From Rhodoplanes sp. Z2-YC6860 (GTDB lineage: Bacteria; Pseudomonadota; Alphaproteobacteria; Rhizobiales; Xanthobacteraceae), in NCBI RefSeq assembly GCF_001579845.1, contig NZ_CP007440.1, positions 7,772,029-7,836,028 of the forward strand: a stretch of 64,000 nt of DNA, given 5' to 3'. The notes under the pieces are model-generated. The model saw only the letters and a program-made list of their open reading frames with translations, had not been told where the DNA came from and did not search any database. Positions 27,468 to 36,552 of this stretch are shown in pieces (position 1 is the stretch's first letter; every line of letters begins with the position of its first letter). Both the position numbers and the translations under genes were made by a program.

Positions 27468-28103
27468 TCACGCCGCCTGCTTGCCCAGATACTTCGCGAC
27501 CAGGCGCAGATCGGCGACGAAGGCGCGGTACTGCTGCTCCTTGTCCTCGCGCTCCTGCACGCGCAGCAGCGCCGACGGGTGCACGGTGACGAAGGCGACC
27601 GCGCCGTCGGCAAGCTTGTGCGCCGCGCCGCGCGACTTGCCGATCGCCATCGGCCTGCCGAACACGGCGCGCGTCGCGGTGAGGCCAAGCGCGACGATCA
27701 CGGCCGGACGAACGATCGAGCGCTCCTGCTCGTACCACCAGCGGCAGCGATCGATCTCGCCGGCGTTGGGCTTCTGGTGCAGCCGTCGCTTGCCGCGCAT
27801 CACAAACTTGAAGTGCTTCACCGCATTGGTGACGAAGGCCTTGTCGCGGGCGATGCCGGCCTCGGCCAGCGCCTGATCGAGGAGCCGCCCGGCGGGCCCG
27901 ACGAACGGCTTGCCCGCCAAATCTTCCTTGTCGCCCGGTTGCTCGCCCACCAGCATCACTTCGGCGTCGCGCGAGCCTTCGCCCGGCACCGCCTGGGTGG
28001 CGTCGGTGTAGAGCGGGCAGCGGCGGCAGGCGTCCTCGGCCTTGCGCAGCGCCGTGAGCGAGGTCACGACCGGGGAGTCGGCCGACAGCGCCGGCATGGC
28101 CAT
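27468..28103 (-). CDS. udgX: UdgX-type uracil-DNA glycosylase
   Basis: 211 residues of the uracil-DNA glycosylase superfamily. The GEQPGDKEDLAGKPFVGPAG segment is the family 4-like catalytic motif, and the VTVHPSALLR segment its C-terminal partner. The loop GKRRLHQKP (residues 104-112) matches the KRRIH insertion that defines UdgX, with His109 at the position that in the mycobacterial enzyme becomes covalently joined to abasic DNA after uracil removal. Iron-sulfur ligands include Cys26, Cys29 and probably Cys120; the position of the third family 4 Cys holds His97. It should act on uracil in DNA and resist release. It is convergent with HPr and is divergent from ahcY. Confidence 0.88.
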   Translation of the reverse strand: MAMPALSADSPVVTSLTALRKAEDACRRCPLYTDATQAVPGEGSRDAEVMLVGEQPGDKEDLAGKPFVGPAGRLLDQALAEAGIARDKAFVTNAVKHFKFVMRGKRRLHQKPNAGEIDRCRWWYEQERSIVRPAVIVALGLTATRAVFGRPMAIGKSRGAAHKLADGAVAFVTVHPSALLRVQEREDKEQQYRAFVADLRLVAKYLGKQAA

Positions 28104-28184
28104 AGGGCAGCTCCCGATCCTTGAGTCCGAATGTCACGAATCCTTCAGGAAACGCCCGTAAACCGCGCAGGTTCGGACTCCTTA

Positions 28185-28212
28185 GAGGACATAAAGAAAT
28201 CTTTATATCCTC
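28185..28212. promoter_or_regulatory. ahcY: 28-bp near-perfect palindrome upstream of ahcY (candidate operator)
   Basis: GAGGACATAAAGA-AA-TCTTTATATCCTC is a 13+2+13 inverted repeat with one mismatched pair. It is very AT-rich inside a GC-rich region and ends 98 bases before the ahcY ATG. It resembles operators described for ArsR-family S-adenosylhomocysteine regulators (SahR) of methionine-cycle genes in Proteobacteria. That assignment is from memory of the motif and no regulator gene is in the window. Confidence 0.6.
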
Positions 28213-28310
28213 GTTGCACCTCGTGGCCTGCCCTGCTATAGGCAGCCGCGAAGGGCGCAGGCCGAAAGCCGCGCGCCGAAGCTCTATTTCTCCAACCAGC
28301 AGGGACCAAC

Positions 28311-29723
28311 ATGGCCGTCGCCAAAGAGTACATCGTCAAGGACATCGGACTCGCCGATTTCGGCCGCAAGGAAATCTCGCTCGCCGAGACCGAGATGCCG
28401 GGCCTGATGGCCACCCGCGAGGAATTCGGCCCGAAGAAGCCGCTCAAGGGCGCGCGCGTCGCGGGCTCGCTGCACATGACGATCCAGACCGCGGTGCTGA
28501 TCGAGACGCTGGTGGCGCTCGGCGCCGATGTGCGCTGGGTGTCGTGCAACATCTACTCGACGCAGGATCATGCGGCCGCCGCGGTCGCTGCCGCCGGCGT
28601 GCCGGTGTTCGCCGTGAAGGGCGAGACCCTGAAAGACTACTGGGATTACACCGCCAAGCTGTTCGACTGGCATGGCGGCGGCCACCCGAACATGATCCTC
28701 GATGACGGCGGCGACGCCACGATGTACGTCCACCTCGGCGTGCGCGCCGAGAAGGGCGACACCGCGTTCCTCGACAAGCCGGGCTCCGAGGAAGAGGAAG
28801 TGTTCTTCGCGCTGCTCAAGAAGCAGCTCAAGGAGAAGCCGAAGGGCTATTTCGCCGAGATCGCCAAGAGCATCAAGGGCGTCTCCGAGGAGACCACCAC
28901 CGGCGTGCACCGTCTCTACGACATGCAGAAGGCCGGCACGCTGTTGTGGCCTGCGATCAACGTCAACGACTCGGTCACCAAGTCGAAGTTCGACAACCTC
29001 TACGGCTGCCGCGAATCACTGGTCGACGGCATCCGCCGCGGCACCGACGTGATGATGTCGGGCAAGGTCGCGATGGTCGCGGGCTTCGGCGACGTCGGCA
29101 AGGGCTCGGCGGCTTCGCTGCGCCAGGCCGGCTGCCGCGTGATGGTGTCGGAGATCGATCCGATCTGCGCGCTGCAGGCGGCGATGGAAGGCTATCAGGT
29201 CGTGACGATGGAAGACGCGGCGCCGATCGCCGACATCTTCGTCACCGCGACGGGTAACAAGGACATCATCACCATCGAGCACATGCGGAAGATGAAGGAC
29301 CGCGCCATCGTCTGCAACATCGGCCACTTCGACAACGAGATTCAGATCGCATCGTTGAAGAATCTGAAGTGGGACAACATCAAGCCGCAGGTGGACGAGA
29401 TCACGTTCCCGGACAACCACCGCATCATCATGCTGTCGGAAGGCCGCCTCGTGAACCTCGGCAACGCGATGGGTCACCCGAGCTTCGTGATGTCGGCGTC
29501 GTTCACCAACCAGACGATCGCGCAGATCGAGCTGTACGCCAACAACAGCGACGGCAAGTACAAGAAGGAAGTGTACGTGCTGCCGAAGGCGCTCGACGAG
29601 AAGGTCGCGCGGCTGCATCTGGCCAAGATTGGCGTGAAGCTCACCGAGCTGCGGCCGGACCAGGCGTCCTATATCGGCGTGCCGCAGCAGGGTCCGTTCA
29701 AGTCGAATCACTACCGCTACTGA
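28311..29723 (+). CDS. ahcY: Adenosylhomocysteinase
   Basis: 470 residues. It hydrolyses S-adenosylhomocysteine to adenosine and homocysteine, keeping methyltransferases free of product inhibition, in the cytoplasm. Clear landmarks are [15 protein letters not shown] and [14 protein letters not shown] near the N-terminus, the NAD-binding [15 protein letters not shown], and the C-terminal end PFKSNHYRY shared by the whole family. The product is of the longer bacterial form with the extra insertion near residue 150. A strong terminator follows. An unusual palindrome lies upstream at 28185-28212. The start is well supported ([18 protein letters not shown] after AGGGA). Confidence 0.98.
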   Translation: MAVAKEYIVKDIGLADFGRKEISLAETEMPGLMATREEFGPKKPLKGARVAGSLHMTIQTAVLIETLVALGADVRWVSCNIYSTQDHAAAAVAAAGVPVFAVKGETLKDYWDYTAKLFDWHGGGHPNMILDDGGDATMYVHLGVRAEKGDTAFLDKPGSEEEEVFFALLKKQLKEKPKGYFAEIAKSIKGVSEETTTGVHRLYDMQKAGTLLWPAINVNDSVTKSKFDNLYGCRESLVDGIRRGTDVMMSGKVAMVAGFGDVGKGSAASLRQAGCRVMVSEIDPICALQAAMEGYQVVTMEDAAPIADIFVTATGNKDIITIEHMRKMKDRAIVCNIGHFDNEIQIASLKNLKWDNIKPQVDEITFPDNHRIIMLSEGRLVNLGNAMGHPSFVMSASFTNQTIAQIELYANNSDGKYKKEVYVLPKALDEKVARLHLAKIGVKLTELRPDQASYIGVPQQGPFKSNHYRY

Positions 29724-29748
29724 TCGAGGCGGAAATCCCGCAGTCGAA

Positions 29749-29781
29749 TGCCCCGGCCGAAAGCCGGGGCATTTTTTTTGT
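29749..29781 (+). terminator. ahcY: Intrinsic terminator of ahcY
   Basis: ATGCCCCGGC and GCCGGGGCAT form a ten-bp stem with a five-base loop, followed by a run of eight or more T. It lies 25 bases after the ahcY stop. Confidence 0.95.
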
Positions 29782-29953
29782 AATCGTCGCCGCGGCAAGC
29801 ACTGCATCTGAATCGACCGAGCTTCGCCGGCTGCCCACCGAGCGATCATCGCGATGCCGCCGTGTCCAGGCACCGGCAGCGGATTTCTTGCCACCGGGCA
29901 CCCTGTGTGACTTTGCTCACTCCGCAAATGCCGAAGAACCGGCTTAGTTCTTG

Positions 29954-29972
29954 CAACGCAAGCATTGCGTTG
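29954..29972. promoter_or_regulatory. Inverted repeat upstream of the Sel1 gene
   Basis: CAACGCAA and TTGCGTTG pair perfectly around GCA, 35 bases before the start of the Sel1-repeat gene. It may be an operator or a leader hairpin. The rest of the 283-base gap holds the ahcY terminator and nothing else I can call. Confidence 0.35.
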
Positions 29973-30006
29973 AATTGATTTATTCATAACCGCACCAGAG
30001 GTGGTC

Positions 30007-30735
30007 GTGAGATACCTCATCAGGTTTGCCACGGTGGCCATCGCCACGGTGTCGATTGCAACAAACTGTCAGGCCGGCTCCGAGCCGCCTCCCGCACTGT
30101 CCGATGCGCTCATCCACTACGCCAAGCTGGAATATGTGCAGGCGCATCGGATGCTCTCGCCGCTTGCCGACGACGGAAACGCAGTGGCGCAGGAGATCCT
30201 CGGCTTCATGCGTGCGCGTGGCGAAGGCGTGCCGCGCGACGACATCGCAGCGGTTCGCTGGTTCACGCTCGCTGCGGAAGCCGGGCGCGCCGAGGCGCAG
30301 TTCGAGCTCGGCCGGATCTATCGCGACGGCGTGGGCGTGACAGCCGACGGCAGAGCCGCGTTGCATTGGTTGCGCAGCGCCGCCGACCGGGGCAAGGCCG
30401 ACGCCTACGAAGCGGTGGCCGAACTCTACCTCGGACGAAGCGGCATTCCGGCCGATTCGGCCGCAGCCAACGAATGGTTTCTGCGCGCCGCCGAACGCGG
30501 GTCCGCGCAGGCGATGTACAACATCGCGTTGCGCCATGCCGAAGGCCAAGGCGTGCCCCGCGACGACATCGAAGCGCTGATGTGGTTCGATCTGGCCTAT
30601 GGCGACGCTGTCGGCAGCCTGCGCGACACGATCGCCAGCGCCCGCATGGCGCTGACCGAGCGTCTGATGCCGATCCAGGTGCAAATGGCGCTGAACCGGG
30701 CGCGCGAATGGACGCGCACCCATCGCCAAGAGTAA
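30007..30735 (+). CDS. Exported Sel1-repeat protein
   Basis: 242 residues with an N-terminal signal sequence and about four Sel1-like repeats (residues 50-205): AQEILGFMRARGEGVPRDD, AQFELGRIYRDGVGVTADG, then AYEAVAELYLGRSGIPADS and AMYNIALRHAEGQGVPRDD. These helical repeats typically mediate protein contacts in the envelope. GTG at 30007 is used because AGAGG lies five bases ahead; GTG at 30001 in the same frame is too close to it. No enzyme domain is seen. The partner is unknown. Confidence 0.83.
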   Translation: MRYLIRFATVAIATVSIATNCQAGSEPPPALSDALIHYAKLEYVQAHRMLSPLADDGNAVAQEILGFMRARGEGVPRDDIAAVRWFTLAAEAGRAEAQFELGRIYRDGVGVTADGRAALHWLRSAADRGKADAYEAVAELYLGRSGIPADSAAANEWFLRAAERGSAQAMYNIALRHAEGQGVPRDDIEALMWFDLAYGDAVGSLRDTIASARMALTERLMPIQVQMALNRAREWTRTHRQE

Positions 30736-30776
30736 TGGACCAGGAGTGACGGGCGAGGCGTAACGCGACGGCCCGC

Positions 30777-32303
30777 TCAAGGCTGCGGCGGCACGATCAT
30801 GATCACGTAGCGCATGGTCGGACCCGGCCGGCCGAAATAGCTGCGCGTGACATCGGCTTCGATGCGCGGCCCGGAGAGATTGAGCGCCGTGGCCGGCATC
30901 ATGCATGTCGGGTCGCCGGCCGGGCAGACCACCGCAATCCCGTCGCGCGGCAGGCGCGCCACATCCACCCACGGTGCCAGTATGCGGTTGAATCCCGGAA
31001 AGGCCACGGCTTTGCCGGGCAGATAGAACGCCACGCCATAGGCCAGATCGATGTCACCGCCGACGAACTTGAGCGGCTTGTCGGTGATGCGCCGCCATTC
31101 GTGGGCCACACGGTCGGCGAGGAGCCGCGAATGCATCGCCGCCGGCGTCATGCCTTTGCGGTGGATGCTGTCGGCGATGAATGGCGCAGCCGCGACCATC
31201 ACGACCGGCAGCACGACGGCAATCATGACTGTGCCGATCACCGGCCGGCGATCGAGCGTGATCAGAGGCGACGACAGCAGCACCACCGGCAGCAGCGCCC
31301 AGGCCGACATGGTCCAGAGCGGGGTGATTTCGAAGTCGAAGACCGGTGCGAGCGCCGCCGGCAACAGCAGCGGTGCCCAGAACGCGATGGCCGCAAGCCT
31401 CCGCTCGGGATCTCTCGGCCACAGCAGGTCGGCTGCGATCGCACGGTTCGGGCGGATCGCGGCCAGCGCACAAAACAGCGGAACCGCCACATAAGCCAGA
31501 CCGCCGATCAGATAATTGCCCGCCGTCTTCAGCGGATGCCCTGCGCCGTAACGGACGTTGGTGGCGTAGGTGAGCGGCGTGTAGTCCGTTGTCATCAGCC
31601 AGATGACATGTGGCGCCATCGCGACGGCGCCGACCGCGATCGTCACCCACGGCGCGGCCGATTTGAAATATTCGGCGCGACGCCGATCGATCAGCACCGC
31701 AAGAGCCAGACCCAGCAGCAGGAACACCGACCAGTATTTGCCGAGCATCGAGCCCGCCGCGAACAATCCGGCGAGCGCGGCCCAGAGAACGCTCCGCCGC
31801 TCGTAGGAGCGCAGGAAGCAGAACGCGGTCGCAGCCCAGAACGGCAACAGGATGGTGTTGGCGTTGAACTTCAGCGCATGAAAGTTGAAGAACGGAATCA
31901 GTGTCACGAGCGCCAGCGCAAGCGCCCGCTTCTCGCCGTCGAGGTAATCGCCCGCGATTTTCCAGATGATCCAGAGAGCCGCACCCGAGATCACCATGGC
32001 GAACAGATAGAACGACCAGTCGGCGGCCGGAAACACCGCGAACCACGCAGCGGTGAGCCACGCGCCCATCGGCGGATGCTTGGGATAGCCGAGGGCGAGC
32101 TCCCGCGACCACTGCACCATCTCGGACATGTCGGGATGCACGTCCTGGCTCGCCTTGGCCAGCACGCCATAAAGCGTCCACACGGCCACGTAGGCGGTCA
32201 GAACAATGGTCACGGTCCGCTCGCGCCGCGCCGAATCGCTGAGCGCTGCGAGCAGCCGCTCGGCCGGGGCGGCAAGACGATCGAGCAGACGAGGCTGGGT
32301 CAT
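30777..32303 (-). CDS. GT39-type membrane glycosyltransferase
   Basis: 508 residues with about ten or eleven membrane helices. The first extracytoplasmic loop carries DVHPDMSEMVQWSRELALGYPKH, with the acidic DxSE-type motif and Pro-rich follow-up (HPPMGAWL) characteristic of ArnT/dolichyl-phosphate-mannose-transferase-like enzymes. These use polyprenyl-phosphate sugars to glycosylate lipids or proteins at the periplasmic face. The C-terminal 100 residues form a soluble domain with two Cys. The start used is MTQPRLLDRL at 32303. The acceptor and sugar are unknown. It lies divergently from the YiiX-like gene. Confidence 0.85.
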   Translation of the reverse strand: MTQPRLLDRLAAPAERLLAALSDSARRERTVTIVLTAYVAVWTLYGVLAKASQDVHPDMSEMVQWSRELALGYPKHPPMGAWLTAAWFAVFPAADWSFYLFAMVISGAALWIIWKIAGDYLDGEKRALALALVTLIPFFNFHALKFNANTILLPFWAATAFCFLRSYERRSVLWAALAGLFAAGSMLGKYWSVFLLLGLALAVLIDRRRAEYFKSAAPWVTIAVGAVAMAPHVIWLMTTDYTPLTYATNVRYGAGHPLKTAGNYLIGGLAYVAVPLFCALAAIRPNRAIAADLLWPRDPERRLAAIAFWAPLLLPAALAPVFDFEITPLWTMSAWALLPVVLLSSPLITLDRRPVIGTVMIAVVLPVVMVAAAPFIADSIHRKGMTPAAMHSRLLADRVAHEWRRITDKPLKFVGGDIDLAYGVAFYLPGKAVAFPGFNRILAPWVDVARLPRDGIAVVCPAGDPTCMMPATALNLSGPRIEADVTRSYFGRPGPTMRYVIMIVPPQP

Positions 32304-32431
32304 CGTCGGTGTAATGGCACGGCCGCGCCGAAGCGGTCCATATGGCATCGCAGCAGACGCTCAAGGAAATTTGCGTTTGCTGCGTTCCGGAAGCAGCCAT
32401 ATCTTTGCCGCCTCACAGAACCACGCTGGGC

Positions 32432-33196
32432 ATGTCGGTCACCATCAAGCTGCTGGACTGGATCGGGGAACGCGTCGCCCTGCAACTGCAGAAGCCGACC
32501 AGCGGCTACGAGCCTTATGCGGCGGCACGGCCCGAGCTCGTGGCGATGACCATCCGCCCGGCCGACATTCTCCTGGTCGAAGGCCCACGCTCGAAGATCA
32601 ACTCGGCGATCCGTTATCTGACACAATCGACCTGGTCACATTCGGCGATGTATGTGGGCCTGGGCGCCGGTCTCGGCGAGCGCGACGGCGAGCCGCTGGT
32701 GCTGATCGAAGCCGAGCTTGGCAAGGGTGTGATCGCTTCGCCGCTGTCGAAGTACGCGACCTTCAACACCCGAATCTGCCGGCCGGTCGGCCTCACGCCG
32801 GAAGACCGCATCGAGGTGATCCGCTTTGTTACCGAGCGCATCGGCTACGCTTACGACCTGAAGAACATCATCGATCTGATGCGCTATTTCCTGCCGAACC
32901 CGCCGGTGCCGGCGCGCTGGCGCCGGCGCATGATTGCGCTCGGCTCCGGCGAGCCGACGCGCGCGATCTGCTCGACTTTGATCGCGCAGGCCTTCGAAGC
33001 GGTCGGTTACCCGATCCTGCCGGAGGTGCGGCGGGTAGACGACGTGAGCCGCAAGGAAATCCTTCACATCCGGCATCATTCGCTGTACGCACCGCGCGAC
33101 TTCGACATCTCGCCGTTTTTCGCCGTGGTGAAGCCGACCATCGAGACCGGTTTCGACTATAAGAAGATGCAGTGGGACAACCACAAAAACGCCTGA
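32432..33196 (+). CDS. YiiX/YaeF-like permuted papain-fold hydrolase
   Basis: 254 residues. The N-terminal His motif ADILLVEGPRSKINSAIRYL-x-QSTWSHSAMYVG and a later Cys motif GEPTRAICSTLIAQAFE are in the order typical of permuted NlpC/P60-like enzymes (C92 group). Such proteins may cleave amide or thioester bonds in lipids, peptides or lipoproteins; most members are not characterised. No signal peptide is evident. The ATG at 32432 gives a start matching the domain; the frame is open upstream to 32342. The Bug-type gene follows after 18 bases. Confidence 0.8.
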   Translation: MSVTIKLLDWIGERVALQLQKPTSGYEPYAAARPELVAMTIRPADILLVEGPRSKINSAIRYLTQSTWSHSAMYVGLGAGLGERDGEPLVLIEAELGKGVIASPLSKYATFNTRICRPVGLTPEDRIEVIRFVTERIGYAYDLKNIIDLMRYFLPNPPVPARWRRRMIALGSGEPTRAICSTLIAQAFEAVGYPILPEVRRVDDVSRKEILHIRHHSLYAPRDFDISPFFAVVKPTIETGFDYKKMQWDNHKNA

Positions 33197-33214
33197 ACAC
33201 TGGGACGGAAACGA

Positions 33215-34234
33215 ATGGGCTCTTGGCAATCTCTTGGCCGCCACGCGGCGGTCATGCTGTCGATGCTGGTCGTCGCAACGGGCGCCGCGCAGGCGCAAAA
33301 CGCGGCCGAGTTCTACCGCGGCAAGACGATCAACGTTTACATCGGCGTGGGCGTCGGCGGCGAATACGACATTCAGGCGCGTCTGGTGGCGCGCCACATC
33401 GGCAAGCACATCCCGGGCAATCCGACCGTGGTGCCGCAGAACATGACCGGCGCCGGCGGGCTTCGCATGATCAACTATCTCTATAACGTCGCGCCGAAGG
33501 ACGGCACCAATATCGGCATGATCGCCAACGCTTCCGTGGCGATGCAGGCGACCGGCATCGCCGGGGTGCAATTCGACGCCGCGCAGATGCAGTGGCTCGG
33601 CTCGATCGCGCCAGCGGTCGAGACCATGGCGGTCTGGCATAGCGCCGGCGTGAACAGCATCGACGACGTGCGCAAGAAGCAGGTTGTGGCCGGCGCCTCC
33701 GCGCGCGGCGCCATCACCTTCATCTATCCGGAGATGATGAACGAGTTTCTCGGCACCAAATTCAAGATCGTCACCGGGTATCCGGGCGGCAACCAGATCA
33801 ACCTCGCCATGGAGCGCGGCGAGGTCGAGGCACGCAACAACACCTGGTCGAGCTGGAAGGCCACCAAGCCGGACTGGCTGAAGGACAAGAAGATCGTCGT
33901 GATCGCCCAGGCCGGCCCGCGCGCGCCGGACCTCGACGCGCCCTCGGTGGAGGACGCGGCGCGGACGCCGCAGGAGCGGCAGCTGATTGAACTGGTCACC
34001 TCGGGCACGCAGCTCGGCCGGCCCTTTGCCGCCAACGCCGCACCGGCCGACCGGGTCGCGACGCTGCGGGCCGCTTTTGCCGCCACCATGAAGGACCCGG
34101 AGTTCCTGGCCGAGGCCGGTCAGCTGGGCTTCGAGGTCGATCCCGTCCTGGGCGAGAAAATGCAGAAAATCGTGGAAAAGGTGCTGGCGACGCCCAAGGA
34201 CGTGGCCGCCAAGGCCAAAGGCCTGCTGGAGTGA
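33215..34234 (+). CDS. Bug/TctC-family solute-binding protein, orphan copy 1
   Basis: 339 residues with a signal peptide ending near AAQAQ (about residue 28). The mature protein begins AEFYRGKTINVYIGVGVGGEYD and includes PQNMTGAGGLRMINYLYNVAPKDG, both standard for periplasmic binding proteins of tripartite tricarboxylate transporters. Bug proteins bind carboxylates such as organic acids or aromatic acids; the ligand cannot be read. No TctA/TctB membrane genes are nearby, so it must use a distant transporter or act as a sensor. It follows the YiiX-like gene closely. Confidence 0.9.
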   Translation: MGSWQSLGRHAAVMLSMLVVATGAAQAQNAAEFYRGKTINVYIGVGVGGEYDIQARLVARHIGKHIPGNPTVVPQNMTGAGGLRMINYLYNVAPKDGTNIGMIANASVAMQATGIAGVQFDAAQMQWLGSIAPAVETMAVWHSAGVNSIDDVRKKQVVAGASARGAITFIYPEMMNEFLGTKFKIVTGYPGGNQINLAMERGEVEARNNTWSSWKATKPDWLKDKKIVVIAQAGPRAPDLDAPSVEDAARTPQERQLIELVTSGTQLGRPFAANAAPADRVATLRAAFAATMKDPEFLAEAGQLGFEVDPVLGEKMQKIVEKVLATPKDVAAKAKGLLE

Positions 34235-34340
34235 CCACGAATAGGCTCTTAACGGGTCGCGCCGGCCCCTCGCGCAAAAGCGCTCGGCGGCGCTTCCTGT
34301 TTCGGTTGCCGCAACGCAGCGGCGGTGTTATCTGCGCCCC

Positions 34341-36146
34341 ATGACGGCTCAAGCCATCGACAACATCCGCAATTTCTCGATCGTCGCCCACATCGACCAC
34401 GGCAAGTCGACGCTGGCCGACCGGTTGATCCAGCTCACCGGCGCGCTCCAGGAGCGCGAAATGGTCGAGCAGGTGCTCGATTCCATGGATATCGAGCGCG
34501 AGCGCGGCATCACCATCAAGGCGCAGACCGTCCGGCTCGGCTACCGGGCCAAGGACGGCAAGGACTACATCCTCAACCTGATCGACACGCCCGGCCATGT
34601 CGACTTCGCCTATGAGGTGAACCGGTCGCTCGCCGCGGTCGAGGGCTCGCTGCTGGTGGTCGACGCGAGCCAGGGCGTCGAGGCCCAGACGCTCGCCAAC
34701 GTCTATCATGCCATCGACGCCGGCCACGAGATCGTGCCGGTGCTGAACAAGGTCGACCTGCCGGCGGCCGAACCCGAGGCGGTGAAGAAGCAGATCGAGG
34801 ACGTCATCGGCATCGACGCCTCGAACGCGCTGATGATCTCTGCCAAGACCGGGCTCGGCGTGCCGGACGTGCTGGAAGCGATCGTCACGCGACTGCCGCC
34901 ACCCAAGGGCGATCGCAACGCGACGCTGAAGGCGTTGCTCGTCGACAGCTGGTACGACGCCTATCTCGGCGTCGTCGTGCTGGTCCGCATCGTCGACGGC
35001 ACCCTGAAGAAGGGCCAGCGCGTTCGCATGATGGGCACCAACGCCGCCTACGACGTCGACCGCGTCGGCGTGTTCCGGCCCAAGCTCACGCCGGTGGACG
35101 AGCTCGGCCCGGGCGAGATCGGCTATCTCACCGCGGCGATCAAGGAAGTGGCCGACACCCGCGTCGGCGACACCATCACCGATGACCGCAAGCCGGTCTC
35201 CGAGATGCTGCCCGGCTTCAAGCCGGCCATTCCGGTGGTGTTCTGCGGCCTGTTCCCGATCGATGCCGCCGCGTTCGAAGACCTGCGTGCCGCCATGGGC
35301 CGGCTCCGCCTCAACGATGCGAGCTTCTCATTCGAGATGGAGACCAGCGCGGCGCTCGGTTTCGGCTTCCGCTGCGGCTTCCTTGGCCTCCTGCACCTCG
35401 AGATCATCCAGGAGCGGCTCGAGCGCGAGTTCAACCTCGACCTGATCGCGACCGCGCCGTCGGTCATCTACAAGATGAACCTGCGCGACGGCTCGCAGAT
35501 CGAGATCCACAATCCGGTCGATATGCCGGACCCGATGAAGATCCTGGAAATCCAGGAACCATGGATCGAAGCGACGATTCTCACGCCGGACGAATATCTC
35601 GGTTCGGTGCTGAAGCTCTGCCAGGACCGCCGCGGCCAGCAGGTCGAGCTCACTTACGTGGGCACCCGCGCCATGGCGAAGTACAACCTGCCGCTCAACG
35701 AGGTGGTGTTCGATTTCTACGATCGCCTCAAGTCGGTGTCGAAGGGCTATGCCTCGTTCGACTACCATCTGACCGACTATCGCGAGGCCGACCTCGTCAA
35801 GATGTCGATCCTGGTCAACGAAGAATCGGTCGACGCACTGTCCATGCTGGTGCACCGCTCGCGCGCCGAGCAGCGCGGCCGCGCCATGGTGGAGAAGCTG
35901 AAAGAGCTGATCCCGCCGCACATGTTCCAGGTGCCGATCCAGGCCGCGATCGGCGGCAAGATCATTGCCCGCGAGACGGTGCGCGCCATGCGCAAGGACG
36001 TGACCGCCAAGTGCTATGGCGGCGACGTCAGCCGCAAGCGCAAGCTTCTCGACAAGCAGAAGAAGGGCAAGAAGAAGATGCGCCAGTACGGCAAGGTCGA
36101 CATCCCGCAGGAGGCGTTCATCGCCGCCCTGAAGGTGGATGTCTGA
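34341..36146 (+). CDS. lepA: Elongation factor 4 (LepA)
   Basis: 601 residues. The GTPase domain begins [20 protein letters not shown] (G1) and continues with DTPGHVDF (G3) and NKVDLP (G4). The EF-G-like domains III and V follow, and the LepA-specific C-terminal domain has [20 protein letters not shown] and [18 protein letters not shown], diagnostic against EF-G. It is a ribosome-associated GTPase with a role in initiation or back-translocation under stress. The next gene overlaps its last codons by eight bases, so they are co-transcribed. Confidence 0.98.
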   Translation: MTAQAIDNIRNFSIVAHIDHGKSTLADRLIQLTGALQEREMVEQVLDSMDIERERGITIKAQTVRLGYRAKDGKDYILNLIDTPGHVDFAYEVNRSLAAVEGSLLVVDASQGVEAQTLANVYHAIDAGHEIVPVLNKVDLPAAEPEAVKKQIEDVIGIDASNALMISAKTGLGVPDVLEAIVTRLPPPKGDRNATLKALLVDSWYDAYLGVVVLVRIVDGTLKKGQRVRMMGTNAAYDVDRVGVFRPKLTPVDELGPGEIGYLTAAIKEVADTRVGDTITDDRKPVSEMLPGFKPAIPVVFCGLFPIDAAAFEDLRAAMGRLRLNDASFSFEMETSAALGFGFRCGFLGLLHLEIIQERLEREFNLDLIATAPSVIYKMNLRDGSQIEIHNPVDMPDPMKILEIQEPWIEATILTPDEYLGSVLKLCQDRRGQQVELTYVGTRAMAKYNLPLNEVVFDFYDRLKSVSKGYASFDYHLTDYREADLVKMSILVNEESVDALSMLVHRSRAEQRGRAMVEKLKELIPPHMFQVPIQAAIGGKIIARETVRAMRKDVTAKCYGGDVSRKRKLLDKQKKGKKKMRQYGKVDIPQEAFIAALKVDV

Positions 36147-36531
36147 GCCTCGGCCGGCGCCTGAGCCCCGCGTGAATCAGCCCGACGACACGATCACACT
36201 GTTCTGCTCCGTCGGCCCGGGGGAATACCTGCTCATCGAGAAATCCGGTTTCCGCGCGTTTCCGCCGCGCACCGGACAGCCGATGTTCTATCCGGTTTTG
36301 ACCGAGGCCTTCGCGCTGAAGATCGCGCACGAATGGATCGTTCCGGACCTAAAAGTGGCCTACGTCACGCGCTTCAAAGTGCGGCGCGCGTATCTCTCGC
36401 GCTATCCGGTCGACAACGCCGGCGGCAAAGATCTCGACGAATATTGGATTCCCGCCGCCGACCTGCCCGAGTTCAACCAGAACATCGTCGGACCCATTGA
36501 GATCATCCGGCAATTTCACGCGGCCGGCTGA
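36139..36531 (+). CDS. Small protein of the ADP-ribosylation/crystallin-J1-annotated family
   Basis: 130 residues, starting at an ATG that overlaps the lepA stop (ATGTCTGA), which implies translational coupling. Recognisable segments are [42 protein letters not shown], and [23 protein letters not shown]. Homologues are short stand-alone proteins named after a database similarity to ADP-ribosylation/crystallin J1 proteins, but this is not an ADP-ribosylglycohydrolase and no function has been shown as far as I know. No signal peptide or membrane segment is seen. Confidence 0.75.
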   Translation: MSEPRPAPEPRVNQPDDTITLFCSVGPGEYLLIEKSGFRAFPPRTGQPMFYPVLTEAFALKIAHEWIVPDLKVAYVTRFKVRRAYLSRYPVDNAGGKDLDEYWIPAADLPEFNQNIVGPIEIIRQFHAAG

Positions 36532-36552
36532 AGCTTCTCGTCGGATTGCAGG

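Noticed and set aside
28140-28310. SAH or SAM-II riboswitch upstream of ahcY
   Set aside because: I could not find the conserved pseudoknot pattern; the outstanding feature there is a DNA-type palindrome.
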